From assembly GCF_002150685.1 (NCBI RefSeq), contig NZ_MSSW01000045.1, positions 58,062 to 122,061 of the forward strand: 64,000 nt of DNA. Reading direction: 5' to 3'. The notes beneath the pieces are model-generated. The model had not been told where the DNA came from and did no database searches. It saw only the letters and a list, made by a program, of their open reading frames with translations. This DNA is from Algoriphagus antarcticus. GTDB taxonomy: Bacteria; Bacteroidota; Bacteroidia; Cytophagales; Cyclobacteriaceae. Numbering within the stretch: position 1 is the stretch's first letter; the number at the start of each line of letters is the position of its first letter. A program made the position numbers and the translations under genes. Shown piece after piece: positions 32,727 to 41,556 of the stretch.

Positions 32727-34730
32727 TTAAGGCTTCCATCTATACATGATTACCTTTCCCATATAATCTTCTTCGACGAGGATCAGGTACTCGCCGGTAC
32801 TACGTAAGTAGGCGTCAACGCCATCTCTTACATCTATCCATCCTGTTTTATCCACTCCCCCAATTTCTTCACCTGGCAAGATTTCGCCTTTGAAACTGCC
32901 ATCAAGGTTATTGTATACTAATGTTCGGGCACGGGTGCGGGAACCTACAACAAATAAATAGTCTCCTGCATAGGCAAAACTGACTTCGCCCAACGGGATT
33001 TTTGAATTAATATCGTACTTCAAATCCAGCGCATACTTTTTATTCTTGTTACCTTTAAGCCATCCATCGTAGGCTATAATCTGATCTCCGATTATTCCCC
33101 ACCATTCGTCTGCATATTTTGTTCCTTTCTTCCACCCGCCAATATACATCCGGTCATTTTTATTATCATATCTAACCCGCTGAACTGATCTAAACTCTTC
33201 CGGTCTGGCAAAAGTTTGTACATCAGACAGCTTGTAATGTGGATTTCCATATTGATTTAGACCATTCAGTTTCCAAAAGTAAATAGGGCCTTCTTGTTTT
33301 GCAGACCAAATATTTCCGTTTTCATCAGGCCACAGTGCCCAGCTATCGGGCGGATGATGGGTGTGGCTTTCTGTCTCCTCCTTTTCCTCTTTCCCATTTC
33401 CGTTTTTATCTATCCAGATCTTGTCTCTGCCAACCCATCCCGCCGGAACAGCGATCTCTCCCTCAAATCGATAAATCCGTAGACCGGTACAATACATATC
33501 GCCTACATAAAGCATCTTTTTATCGTTGATGTATCTTATCCAGACCGTACTTTGATGCCCTTTGTTGTTCCATCGCAAATCCTCGGGATAGTTTTTCTTA
33601 TCCACTGTAAATGCTTTGTATGTCCATTCCGTTCCGGCTACTGTTTTGGAAAGATCAAGATCAAAACGTTCGTGTTTAGAGTAGGCAGTAGAGCCGTCAG
33701 ATCTGGGATCAATTGCGGCCATATCTACAAAACTGGTGCAAATGATTTCCCATTTCAGTTTATCCGACTGATCAAATGCCTTTAGGTGTGAGCCAAAACC
33801 ATCAGAACGGTTCATACCGTCCGCATGGTAATCCGGATACAATCCAAATCCGTCTACATATATGATGCCCTGATCATCCATGCCAACATTATATGGATGA
33901 TTAAGCTTTAAAGGCTTAATGAGACCCGGCGTTCCTGAATAAATTCCCCCTTTTACTCCGAGCGTTCTTTTCCTAACAGGATTTGTCGCCAGATTTCCAT
34001 AAACAAACACTTGCTGACTGTTTATGTCATAATTAGCAATAACCAGCAAATCCTTCGCTTCTGAATACCCGATAGCAGCAGCTTTTACATTTTGACCTAA
34101 ATTTATTTCTTTGATTTTCGCACCGGAAGGATTATAGCAATATAGCTTATTGGAGAATGGCCATTCTATCATCCAGACGTTTCCCCGTTTATCGGCGGCT
34201 AATTTTCCCGGATGATGGGCGCTAAAACTAGAATGCAATTTGCCTTCGGTATCATAAACGCCAATTTCGTCTTTACCATCAGTGGCTACAAACAACTTTT
34301 CACCTTGTGCAGCAAGTCCGTTAACTTGCCGTCCCACTGTAAACTCCAAACCAGTTGGTGCCTTTGTTAATTTTGAATATTTTCGAATTGCTTTTTGATG
34401 AACTGAAACCCAAACAGCATTTCCGTTTACCGCAATTGCACCGCCATCTGCAGATCCATGTCCATTTTCCAGTCTTCCAAGATCTTTTCCGTCCTTATAG
34501 ATACCAAATTCCTTCCCGCCTTCCTCCCAATAAGAACTGCAAAAAACCGTTCCATCTTTATCTACTGCGAATGTATTGATCCAGTTCATGGCATGTCTTT
34601 CGCCGATATCGCCACCCCAGGTATTTCCAATCCATGAGGTGGTTACTTTCCCCGGCACTGTTGATTGGGCAAACAAAGCTTCTACCCCTATCAGGCAAAC
34701 CAAAACAATAAGGTATAATTTATTCTTCAT
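32727..34730 (-). CDS. Secreted beta-propeller protein (NHL/SMP-30-like)
   Basis: A 667-residue secreted protein with signal peptide ending VEALFAQS. The body consists of propeller-type strands such as FAVDKDGTVFCSSYW, KLFVATDGKDEIGVYDTEGK, NVGMDDQGIIYVDGFGLYPD and DRMYIGGWKKG. A stretch DKIWIDKNGNGKEEKEETES resembles the calcium-binding dockerin-like loop DxNGNG. Likely an envelope or secreted protein acting on carbohydrate or binding it; no catalytic residues were recognised. It diverges from the nucleoside-hydrolase-like gene over an 81-bp shared promoter region, suggesting a common pathway. Confidence 0.68.
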   Translation of the reverse strand: MKNKLYLIVLVCLIGVEALFAQSTVPGKVTTSWIGNTWGGDIGERHAMNWINTFAVDKDGTVFCSSYWEEGGKEFGIYKDGKDLGRLENGHGSADGGAIAVNGNAVWVSVHQKAIRKYSKLTKAPTGLEFTVGRQVNGLAAQGEKLFVATDGKDEIGVYDTEGKLHSSFSAHHPGKLAADKRGNVWMIEWPFSNKLYCYNPSGAKIKEINLGQNVKAAAIGYSEAKDLLVIANYDINSQQVFVYGNLATNPVRKRTLGVKGGIYSGTPGLIKPLKLNHPYNVGMDDQGIIYVDGFGLYPDYHADGMNRSDGFGSHLKAFDQSDKLKWEIICTSFVDMAAIDPRSDGSTAYSKHERFDLDLSKTVAGTEWTYKAFTVDKKNYPEDLRWNNKGHQSTVWIRYINDKKMLYVGDMYCTGLRIYRFEGEIAVPAGWVGRDKIWIDKNGNGKEEKEETESHTHHPPDSWALWPDENGNIWSAKQEGPIYFWKLNGLNQYGNPHYKLSDVQTFARPEEFRSVQRVRYDNKNDRMYIGGWKKGTKYADEWWGIIGDQIIAYDGWLKGNKNKKYALDLKYDINSKIPLGEVSFAYAGDYLFVVGSRTRARTLVYNNLDGSFKGEILPGEEIGGVDKTGWIDVRDGVDAYLRSTGEYLILVEEDYMGKVIMYRWKP

Positions 34731-34811
34731 TTACAAATTAAGAACAATTTTATGTTTTTCGAGATCGTATTCATAGATTCGAATTCTTGTAATGTTCTTA
34801 AAGCTTGCGGA

Positions 34812-35909
34812 ATGAAAAAAAACCTTATATTATTATTAATTTTAGTTCTTTTCAAGTTTCAATTATATGCCCAATGGAACCCCGAAACAGCCGATTGGGT
34901 AAAAAAACCATCACCACAAATCGGTGATTGGGGATTTGACCGCCCGGGATATCCAAAAGGCCTTTATATACAAGGCGTGACGGTTAAAGAAGGAAATTCC
35001 GTTAAAAATCCGGTAATATACGATAATGATATCGTGGATGATGTTCTGGATGATGAATGGGCCTTTCTAATGGCTTCCTTAGGGAAAATGAATCTAAAAG
35101 GTTATATCTGTACGCCGGTATTGACAGATGGCTGGGGCTTTTATAATCCGGAATGGAAGAAAGAGTTTTATGAGATGTACGGTAGAGCATTAAGATCTGG
35201 AATTTCTAAAACGCGGATTCCCAAAGTGACCATTGGAACAGAAGCAAATTCAGAGAAAGAAGGCGAGAACAAGTTGTCGGAGGGCGCAAAACTATATGTT
35301 AGCATTATTAATGAGCAGTATGCTAAGAACCCCAATCAACCGGTAATTGTAAATATCGGCGGTCAGGCTGCTACGCTAGCTTCCGCTTGGATTCTTGATA
35401 AGGGAATTTCCGAAAAATGCATCGTTTATTATACGGCAATTTCTCAATACAATGGTCATTACAAGTGGGCGAGCGAACTCGTCGCTCAGCACTTTCGGGT
35501 TATTAATTTTGGTCCTGAGTTGACTTGGTGGCGTGATACCGATTGTCAAAATGAATGGGAAGTTTTACCCAGGCCAGATCAATGTGGAGATAAAGACAGG
35601 AATGAAAGAAATAGTGGAGAATGGGCACTATTGCCAGATAATGAATTGATGAATTATTTTGTTCACCAGCTGCAATATATGCCATGGTACGATGCAACAA
35701 ATAAAAAGGATGCGCATAATTTTGGCAACACTTCCGATGGCTATTTTGATGGGACATTTATTCATGCCTGGTCACCCGGATTGTTTACAGGTGCGAAGTT
35801 GTATGATACACGTAAGGGTAAAGTTCTTTACATTACAGCTTTTGATCCAAAAGAAGCTAAAAAAGCAACCTTCCCGGTTTTAATTGATAAAAAAGCATTC
35901 GCGCATTAA
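34812..35909 (+). CDS. Secreted nucleoside-hydrolase-like protein
   Basis: Start at ATG 34812 gives a clean signal peptide (MKKNLILLLILVLFKFQLYA, then Q); an earlier ATG at 34752 would bury it. 365 residues. The motif VIYDNDIVDDVLDDEWAFLM resembles the DxDxxxDD calcium and ribose site of inosine-uridine nucleoside hydrolases and the related DUF1593 group, and PVIVNIGGQAATLA the following substrate segment. The substrate could be a nucleoside or another glycoside; the family is moderately certain. Divergent partner of the beta-propeller gene. Confidence 0.65.
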   Translation: MKKNLILLLILVLFKFQLYAQWNPETADWVKKPSPQIGDWGFDRPGYPKGLYIQGVTVKEGNSVKNPVIYDNDIVDDVLDDEWAFLMASLGKMNLKGYICTPVLTDGWGFYNPEWKKEFYEMYGRALRSGISKTRIPKVTIGTEANSEKEGENKLSEGAKLYVSIINEQYAKNPNQPVIVNIGGQAATLASAWILDKGISEKCIVYYTAISQYNGHYKWASELVAQHFRVINFGPELTWWRDTDCQNEWEVLPRPDQCGDKDRNERNSGEWALLPDNELMNYFVHQLQYMPWYDATNKKDAHNFGNTSDGYFDGTFIHAWSPGLFTGAKLYDTRKGKVLYITAFDPKEAKKATFPVLIDKKAFAH

Positions 35910-36021
35910 AAATGGGTAACAATAATTGAACATAATTTCCGGGAAGTTCCAAATCCTAAACAAGCTGATTTTGCAATATTGAGTCATGCTAACTTTTTTT
36001 CTTATCTTTTCAACAATCGAT

Positions 36022-36572
36022 ATGAAAAAATTATATATAAAGCTTCATAAATCCATTATGAAATATATAATCTGCCTTTTTAGTTTCTTGTTTTCAGTAA
36101 TGTCTCCAGTGTTTTTGTTTGCTCAAGACGATACAAATTGGTTTGAATTTCGGTCAACGCGGGAAAGTTGAAGTTCTGAAATTGCCCTTGACAATTGGTC
36201 GATAAACCTGCAGGTAAGCATGGCTTTGTGGTAATGAAAGGCGACCAACTTATTTTTGAAGATGGTACTCCTGTAAAATTTTGGGGAACAAATCTTGCCG
36301 GTCACCTTCCATTTATGAAACCCGAAGAATCAACCAGGTGGGCTGATTTCCTACTGCGCTTTGGCTTTAATGGCGTGCGTTTCCATAAATTCACCTGGGA
36401 CGCAACCGATCGAATTCATTCCACCATAATTACGAGTGAAAACTGGAAAAACCATGATTTTTTGTGCAATGAGCTTCGCAATAAAGGAATTTATTACGGT
36501 TGGTCACATATCTACGGACACAGGGGGCTTCCCGGCGACAGTGCGAGGATTGTTGAGTTTGTTCTGTTTTAG
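36022..36572 (+). pseudogene. Decayed, truncated secreted glycoside hydrolase (cellulase-like)
   Basis: Opens with a signal peptide (MKKLYIKLHKSIMKYIICL, through FLFAQDD) and NWFEFRSTRES, then an in-frame TGA at about 36169. The frame resumes as SSEIALDNW and shifts again into VDKPAGKHGFVV, FEDGTPVKFWGTNLAGH and FGFNGVRFHKFTWDATD, the N-terminal part of secreted cellulase-type glycoside hydrolases of Bacteroidota. It stops at 36572, just before repeat-B copy 5, with most of the catalytic domain missing. At least one nonsense change, one frameshift and a 3' deletion make it a pseudogene. Confidence 0.78.
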
Positions 36573-36577
36573 CTACT

Positions 36578-36660
36578 GCCCCCATTGAGCGTAGACTAGG
36601 CGTTGCGCTAGGTGTAATTTGTAATTACACCTTCATATCCTTATCAATTTGAAATTGATA
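36578..36660 (+). repeat. Repeat B, copy 5
   Basis: CCCCATTGAGCGTAGACTAG, GCGTTGCGCT, then a perfect 10-bp hairpin AGGTGTAATT-TGT-AATTACACCT (36610-36632), and a second palindrome ATCAATTTGAAATTGAT (36643-36659). It abuts the broken end of the glycoside hydrolase pseudogene. The following 200 bp hold no recognisable gene. Confidence 0.8.
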
Positions 36661-36874
36661 TTAAGGAGAGGGCGAAGTTACATCTGGATACCTATCGGGA
36701 TTACCAAGTCAAGCTCGGAAGAAAAATTTCTACAAGTTCAACTCTTCCAGAGTTGTCCTGTACTCTATGCACTGATATACCCCCGCATTTCATACGGGGC
36801 TATTGATAGTTTGACCACTTCGTGGTCATTGGTTAACTGCTTATATTAGCTAATCAACTATTATTCATATAGAC

Positions 36875-36967
36875 GATCCTGAAAGGATCAAACCATCAAT
36901 AGCCATGGGTGCAACCCATGGAAAAAAGGAAAATGGATTATCTGTATTCCCAACCCTGAATGGGTTG
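36875..36967. repeat. Intergenic repeat C, copy 2
   Basis: GATCCTGAAAGGATC (36875-36889), CCATGGGTGCAACCCATGG (36903-36921) and CAACCCTGAATGGGTTG (36951-36967): the three palindromes of copy 1 (15466-15560) in reverse order and orientation, with similar spacings. Confidence 0.75.
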
Positions 36968-37096
36968 AACATTAAGTACATTTGAGAGAGAAATCTCTCC
37001 TCTGAGCCTACCAGCAAGCTATTGATTACACCCACGGACTAAAACCACACGAATTACTCCTACTCCTACAAGGACAGTTCTAAATCTACCTAATGC

Positions 37097-37963
37097 CTAT
37101 TTCTGACGAAAGGTATCTGATACAAATGATAATACTTCGGGAAGGGATGTTCTCCAATAGGTCCAATTATGAGCGCCATCCCTTATTCTGAACTCATGGG
37201 GGATATCTTTTTTCTTCATTGCGATATGTACCATGCTATTTCCCTCGTAAAGGAAATCATCATCGCCACAATCAAAATACCATTTTACAGATTTCATCGC
37301 TGCCAAGTCATTTAATTCGATTTGCCTTAGTGCGGAATGCCGGTCATAATAGCCTTGGAGGGAATCAGTATTTTTCACTTCGGTTTTATTGGTTGGAAGT
37401 CCTTGTTTGAATTCTTCAAAAGTGCTACTCCTCAACGCTGCACTTAAAGGGCAAGCGGAAGAAAACAAGTCAGGGCGGTGCATGGCATAGAAAAATGTAC
37501 CACCGCCTCCCATGGACAAGCCAGCTATTGCTCTATACTTTTTCTCAGATTTGATTCGGTACTTTTTTTCTACCTCAGGCATCAGTTCCTCAAAAAAGAA
37601 ATCTTCATACCTCCATTCATTGTAGACATCATTGAAGTAACCCCGCTTACTGGTATTGGCATCCGGCATGACGATGATCATAGCGGTGGATTTTCCTTCT
37701 AAGATGGCTTTGTCAGCGATATATTGGACTTCTCCAAACTGCACCCAACCTGTCTGATCATCTCCGGCTCCATGAAGGAGATACAAGACAGGGTAGGCAC
37801 GCTGCGAGGTCTCGTATCCGGGTGGTAAATAGATCGCATATTTGCGCTCCATATTGAGGATTTTGCTCTGCAAGGTCATTTGGTCAAAAACCTTACTGTC
37901 TTGTGCAAAAGCAACTAGTGAAAACAATAAACAGAGGGATAAAGCAAGTGTGTATTTTTTCAT
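37097..37963 (-). CDS. Secreted alpha/beta-hydrolase esterase (carbohydrate esterase family 1-like)
   Basis: A 288-residue secreted esterase with signal peptide ending SLVAFAQD. Alpha/beta hydrolase features: oxyanion region VLYLLHGAGDDQTGWVQFG, nucleophile elbow GLSMGGGG (serine), and the histidine in DGAHNWTYWR. This matches feruloyl/acetyl esterase-like proteins that remove acyl groups from plant polysaccharides. The acid residue is probably Asp in FDCGDDDFLY. It is the last clear enzyme of the secreted carbohydrate group, transcribed alone on the minus strand. Confidence 0.85.
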   Translation of the reverse strand: MKKYTLALSLCLLFSLVAFAQDSKVFDQMTLQSKILNMERKYAIYLPPGYETSQRAYPVLYLLHGAGDDQTGWVQFGEVQYIADKAILEGKSTAMIIVMPDANTSKRGYFNDVYNEWRYEDFFFEELMPEVEKKYRIKSEKKYRAIAGLSMGGGGTFFYAMHRPDLFSSACPLSAALRSSTFEEFKQGLPTNKTEVKNTDSLQGYYDRHSALRQIELNDLAAMKSVKWYFDCGDDDFLYEGNSMVHIAMKKKDIPHEFRIRDGAHNWTYWRTSLPEVLSFVSDTFRQK

Positions 37964-38107
37964 ATCGGTTTGGGAATTTGGGTTTGAGTTGAGTAGCTGT
38001 TTGATTTTTTGGACAAAAAATTTATCAATGCATTAATCTACCATAAAGATGAATATATAAAAATGGTTACTTTTTTTGCGGTCGTGCAGATTTTCCGACG
38101 GTCAATT

Positions 38108-38240
38108 CCCCCACTGAGCGCAGTCTAGGCGTTGAGGTTTTTAGGTGTAGATTTCCAGCCCTGTATCCTGGCCTCTCGCTAAAATGCTTTACCAAGGCAT
38201 TTTTAGCGCTTGACCCTAGCTTTCTATCAATTGAAATTTG
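38108..38240 (+). repeat. Repeat B, copy 6
   Basis: CCCCACTGAGCGCAGTCTAG, GCGTTGAGGT, TTTTAGGTGTAGAT, then a different stem CGCTAAAATGC/GCATTTTTAGCG (about 38178-38211), and the usual TTTCTATCAATTGAAA end. The AGGTGTAGAT arm has lost its partner, as if the hairpin right arm was replaced. No gene lies between 37964 and 38275. Confidence 0.65.
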
Positions 38241-38275
38241 TAATATGGGTATTGTTAAATCTAAAAATCAAATGA

Positions 38276-38521
38276 ATGAACCAAGATCAATTTGCAGTAT
38301 TGACAGACGAAGAGTTGCGAGCTCAAGTGAAGCAAAGTAAGACTGCTAGAATCTATGATGCTGTTATCTTCGGTGTACTGATTGGGATTGCGATTTACAG
38401 TTCGGTTAAAAATGGGTTTGGGTTGCTTACTTTTCTGCCTTTAGTTTACTTGCCTATCGCTGCAAGAAATAAGATTAAGTACACAGCTCTGGAGAAAGTC
38501 TTCAAAGAGAGAAAGCTCTAG
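38276..38521 (+). CDS. Small two-helix membrane protein
   Basis: 81 residues: an acidic start (MNQDQFAVLTDEELRAQVKQ), two hydrophobic helices (about 28-42 and 47-60) and a basic tail ending KVFKERKL. The layout (charged amphipathic N terminus, helical hairpin, basic C terminus) suggests an inner membrane protein. I do not recognise a function. It is followed by another small membrane protein gene 52 bp downstream. Confidence 0.55.
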   Translation: MNQDQFAVLTDEELRAQVKQSKTARIYDAVIFGVLIGIAIYSSVKNGFGLLTFLPLVYLPIAARNKIKYTALEKVFKERKL

Positions 38522-38573
38522 ATATTAGATAGTTTGCATACCGCCAAGCTATAAATTTAAACAAGCCTAGTTA

Positions 38574-38855
38574 ATGAATGGAGGAATAAATGACAAGACC
38601 TTGACAAGTATCAATTTTTTAATTCTTGGCTATTTCATACTACTTTGGCTGGTGAACTACTTTCAAATAAACTTTGCTATTATTGGAGTTTTTGTGGAAC
38701 TACTGACAATTCCATTTCTGCTCGCCCAGCTGGTTTTTTTAGTCATTGGGGTAAAATTCATCTTGAATAATGAAAAGCGCTTATTAACAATTGTGAGTCT
38801 TTTGGCTCTGGCGCTATGCACTTTTATTACAATCGGAAGTTTCTTTTGGCACTAA
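38574..38855 (+). CDS. Small membrane protein, unknown
   Basis: 93 residues with three hydrophobic helices (about 12-27, 30-58 and 67-90) and almost no soluble part. No family was recognised. The ATG at 38574 gives MNGGINDKTLTSINF. It probably belongs with the preceding small membrane protein gene. Confidence 0.5.
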   Translation: MNGGINDKTLTSINFLILGYFILLWLVNYFQINFAIIGVFVELLTIPFLLAQLVFLVIGVKFILNNEKRLLTIVSLLALALCTFITIGSFFWH

Positions 38856-38998
38856 TACATACTAGTGCTGGGATCAAGATGCTAGTTAAGAAAATCTCCT
38901 TTTGTCAAAACATTTCTGACGGCTGCTTGCTTTAAACGTAGTAAATAATGAAGCCCTATTTTCTTCGGAAAATGAGGTTAACAATTAGAACACTACTA

Positions 38999-39262
38999 AT
39001 GACTGAGCGAGAAACAGATCGAATTATAGAAATGGCTTGGGAAGATAGAACGCCATTCGAAGCAATAGAAATCCAGTTTGGTATCAGTGAATCTGACGTG
39101 ATCAAGCTGATGCGAAGGGAACTCAAAGAAAGTTCTTTCAAAATGTGGCGAAAGCGCGTGAATAGCGGAGTGAGTCAGAAGCATCTAAAAAAGAGAAATC
39201 CTGATATTGAGCGCTTCAAATGCACCAGACAACGAAGTATTTCTTTGAATAAATTCAGCTAA
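38999..39262 (+). CDS. TIGR03643-family small protein
   Basis: Starting at 38999 gives 87 residues beginning MTERETDRIIEMAWEDRTPF, which is how the family normally starts; upstream ATGs at 38948 and 38972 add an unlikely extension. The next segments, EIQFGISESDVIKLMRREL and SFKMWRKRVNSG, complete the TIGR03643 pattern, which looks like a small helix-turn-helix protein. Its function is unknown, but it commonly neighbours photolyase/cryptochrome genes, as here. Its TAA overlaps the next ATG by one base. Confidence 0.8.
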   Translation: MTERETDRIIEMAWEDRTPFEAIEIQFGISESDVIKLMRRELKESSFKMWRKRVNSGVSQKHLKKRNPDIERFKCTRQRSISLNKFS

Positions 39263-40365
39263 TGAATCATTTTCCAACGGATTTAGAATCTATAGAAAAG
39301 AGGATTCAATCCATTGATCCTGTGAATTATGCTGCGAGCAGAAATCATAAAGACGGAGCGGTGACTCGTTTGAGCCCCTATATCTCACGCGGAGTGATTT
39401 CCACCAAGCAAGTATTTGAGTACATCAAAACGCTGGATTTGAAGTGGTATCAAGCCGAAAAACTCATTCAGGAATTAGCCTGGAGGGACTATTGGCAGCA
39501 GGTATGGAGAGCGAAAGGAGAGGGGATCAAGCAAGATTTAAAACAAGAGCAAAGCCCCATATCAAATCACCAAGTTCCTGAAGCAATAGTCAATGCTGAA
39601 ACTGGAATCGAAGAGGTAGATCAGGCGATCAAACAACTATATGAGACGGGCTATATGCATAATCACATGCGTATGTATGTTGCTTCGATTTGCTGCAATG
39701 TTGCCAATTCTCATTGGCTTCAACCAGCAAAGTGGCTGTATTTCCATCTCTTGGATGGAGATTTGGCGAGCAATCATTTAAGTTGGCAGTGGGTAGCAGG
39801 GGCTTTTTCCAGCAAGAAATACTACGCCAATCAATGGAACATCAATAAGTATTTTAGAGGAACCCAGCAAAACACCTTTTTGGATGTGGAATACGAGGTA
39901 TTTGAGAATCTGGAAGTTCCAAGTCAACTGCTCGAAACAATTCCTTTCGAACTGGAGACAATCCTACCAAGTCGGGAAGTTCCAATTCTTGAGAAGCATA
40001 AAACCACACTCATCTATAATTATTACAACATCGATCCCTACTGGCATCAGGGGCAAGATGTGCAACGGGTATTCTTGATGGAACCGTCCTTTTTTAAAGA
40101 GAATCCAGTGAGTCAAAAGTGTCTTGATTTCGCTCTCGATCTATCTAAAAACATAGAAGGAACAAAAATCTTTGTAGGTGAATTTTCAGAATTGGCAGAA
40201 CAAATCAATTCTAAAAATCTTATTTTCAAGGAGCATCCCACGAACAGCCATTACCAAGGGCAAGAAGAGTCAAGAGAGTGGATGAGCAGCGTGGAAGGTT
40301 ATTATCCTTCATTTTTTGCCTTCTGGAAAAAATGTAAAAAGGAGATAGATTTTAAGTCGGAATAA
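39262..40365 (+). CDS. Photolyase/cryptochrome-like FAD-binding protein with apparent domain swap
   Basis: 367 residues. The photolyase FAD-binding domain lies at the N terminus (about 30-215): TRLSPYISRGVIS, LIQELAWRDYWQQVW, TGYMHNHMRMYVAS, LLDGDLASNHLSWQWVAG. These residues hold FAD and the DNA lesion in true photolyases. The usual N-terminal alpha/beta antenna domain is missing; instead an alpha/beta-like region (about 250-367, KTTLIYNYYNI, QRVFLMEPSFF, GTKIFVGEF) follows, which looks like the antenna domain placed after the FAD domain. It sits in a cluster with TIGR03643, flavin reductase and DUF2256 genes. Repair versus signalling function is open. Confidence 0.8.
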   Translation: MNHFPTDLESIEKRIQSIDPVNYAASRNHKDGAVTRLSPYISRGVISTKQVFEYIKTLDLKWYQAEKLIQELAWRDYWQQVWRAKGEGIKQDLKQEQSPISNHQVPEAIVNAETGIEEVDQAIKQLYETGYMHNHMRMYVASICCNVANSHWLQPAKWLYFHLLDGDLASNHLSWQWVAGAFSSKKYYANQWNINKYFRGTQQNTFLDVEYEVFENLEVPSQLLETIPFELETILPSREVPILEKHKTTLIYNYYNIDPYWHQGQDVQRVFLMEPSFFKENPVSQKCLDFALDLSKNIEGTKIFVGEFSELAEQINSKNLIFKEHPTNSHYQGQEESREWMSSVEGYYPSFFAFWKKCKKEIDFKSE

Positions 40366-40403
40366 GGGGGATTCTCAAAAGAAACAGCATCAATAAATAA
40401 CAA

Positions 40404-41033
40404 ATGCAATTACAAAAAGAGGAAATTGAAAGTCTGGAGCAAAAGTATAAACTGAATCTGATCAACTCGATTTCAGGAGTCAAGCCAGCAAATCTGATAG
40501 GTACCAAATCCTTAAACGAGAAGGAGAATGTTGCCATTTTTTCATCCGTGGTACATTTGGGTTCTAGTCCAGCTCAACTCGCTTTTATCATGCGTCCACA
40601 GTCAGAGATCCCACGCGATACCTATTCCAATATTTTGGAAACGGGGTTTTACACGATCAACCATGTGTCAGAATCATTCATCAAAAAGGCGCATTATACC
40701 TCAGCCAAATTGGAAAGGGGAGAATCTGAATTTGATCGGATGAAACTGGAAAAAGAGTATATCGGAGAATTTCATGCGCCATTTGTAAGGGACAGCGCAG
40801 TCAAAATCGGGATGAAGCATATGGATAGCGTTCCCTTGCCTAATGGATGCATTTTTGTAATCGGTTCGGTGGAAATGATTGTCATTCCCGATCATACGAT
40901 CAATGACTTGGGGCAATTGAATTTGGAGGGCTATTCAGGCGTTGGGATTTCGGGGTTGAACACCTATTATAGTTTAAATAAACTGGATTCCTTTCCTTAT
41001 GTACGAGAGGATGAAATTCCCGATTTCGAATGA
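40404..41033 (+). CDS. Flavin reductase family protein
   Basis: 209 residues with the FMN-binding split-barrel pattern: [16 protein letters not shown] at the N terminus, [40 protein letters not shown] and a C-terminal [16 protein letters not shown]. Such proteins bind FMN and reduce flavin or act in flavin-dependent reactions. It follows the photolyase-like gene by 38 bp and overlaps DUF2256 by ATGA, so it belongs to the same operon, possibly supplying or handling the flavin. Confidence 0.82.
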   Translation: MQLQKEEIESLEQKYKLNLINSISGVKPANLIGTKSLNEKENVAIFSSVVHLGSSPAQLAFIMRPQSEIPRDTYSNILETGFYTINHVSESFIKKAHYTSAKLERGESEFDRMKLEKEYIGEFHAPFVRDSAVKIGMKHMDSVPLPNGCIFVIGSVEMIVIPDHTINDLGQLNLEGYSGVGISGLNTYYSLNKLDSFPYVREDEIPDFE

Positions 41034-41173
41034 AAAAGGCTGACTTACCCACCAAGGTTTGCTTGGTTTGCAAAAGGCCATTTACCTGGCGCAAAAAATG
41101 GGAAAAGAACTGGGAAGAGGTGAAGTACTGTAGTGAGAAGTGTCGAAGAAATAAGAGTAATTCACTTGGCTAA
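41030..41173 (+). CDS. DUF2256 small cysteine-rich protein
   Basis: 47 residues. The short protein begins [20 protein letters not shown], has [20 protein letters not shown] and ends SLG. Two CxxC/CxxxC pairs form a likely zinc site. This matches DUF2256, a small family often encoded beside photolyase-like genes. Its ATG overlaps the flavin reductase stop (ATGA), which supports translation of this short frame. Confidence 0.85.
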   Translation: MKKADLPTKVCLVCKRPFTWRKKWEKNWEEVKYCSEKCRRNKSNSLG

Positions 41174-41525
41174 ACAAAAGGTAACGTCTCAAAACAGCTA
41201 TTATTCCTTGATTATTGATGATTGAACTTTGTTCAAAGCTATTTTTTCTTTTCTGCCAGTAACTGTAAATTATGATTATAAGCATCTTTGCCAGTAGGTA
41301 ATTAGGTAATATTTACCCAAATGGCCTCGACAGATCCCTCATCTAGATTAAATATCTCCGGATGCAGAGCTTGTTGAGGTGTCTAAAGATTTTATTTGGC
41401 TTGTGGTACTATTCGTTTGGTTTCAATGTACATTTCACGAACTCCTATAATCACTAAATTAGCTCTGATTTTGTGTTTTGCATTCGTCAAGCCTTATCCT
41501 TCTTTCTTTTTTAACATCATTTTGG
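41174..41525. other. Intergenic region upstream of the MazEF-like pair
   Basis: About 350 bp of AT-rich sequence between the light/flavin cluster and the toxin-antitoxin genes. No gene or conserved repeat seen. Confidence 0.4.
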
Positions 41526-41546
41526 TATATACTTTTATAGTATATA
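41526..41546 (+). promoter_or_regulatory. Palindromic operator candidate for the antitoxin
   Basis: TATATACT-TTTAT-AGTATATA, a perfect 8-bp inverted repeat with a 5-bp spacer, ends 10 bp before the antitoxin ATG. Ribbon-helix-helix antitoxins bind such palindromes to repress their own operon. Confidence 0.6.
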
Positions 41547-41556
41547 TATTTAAAAT

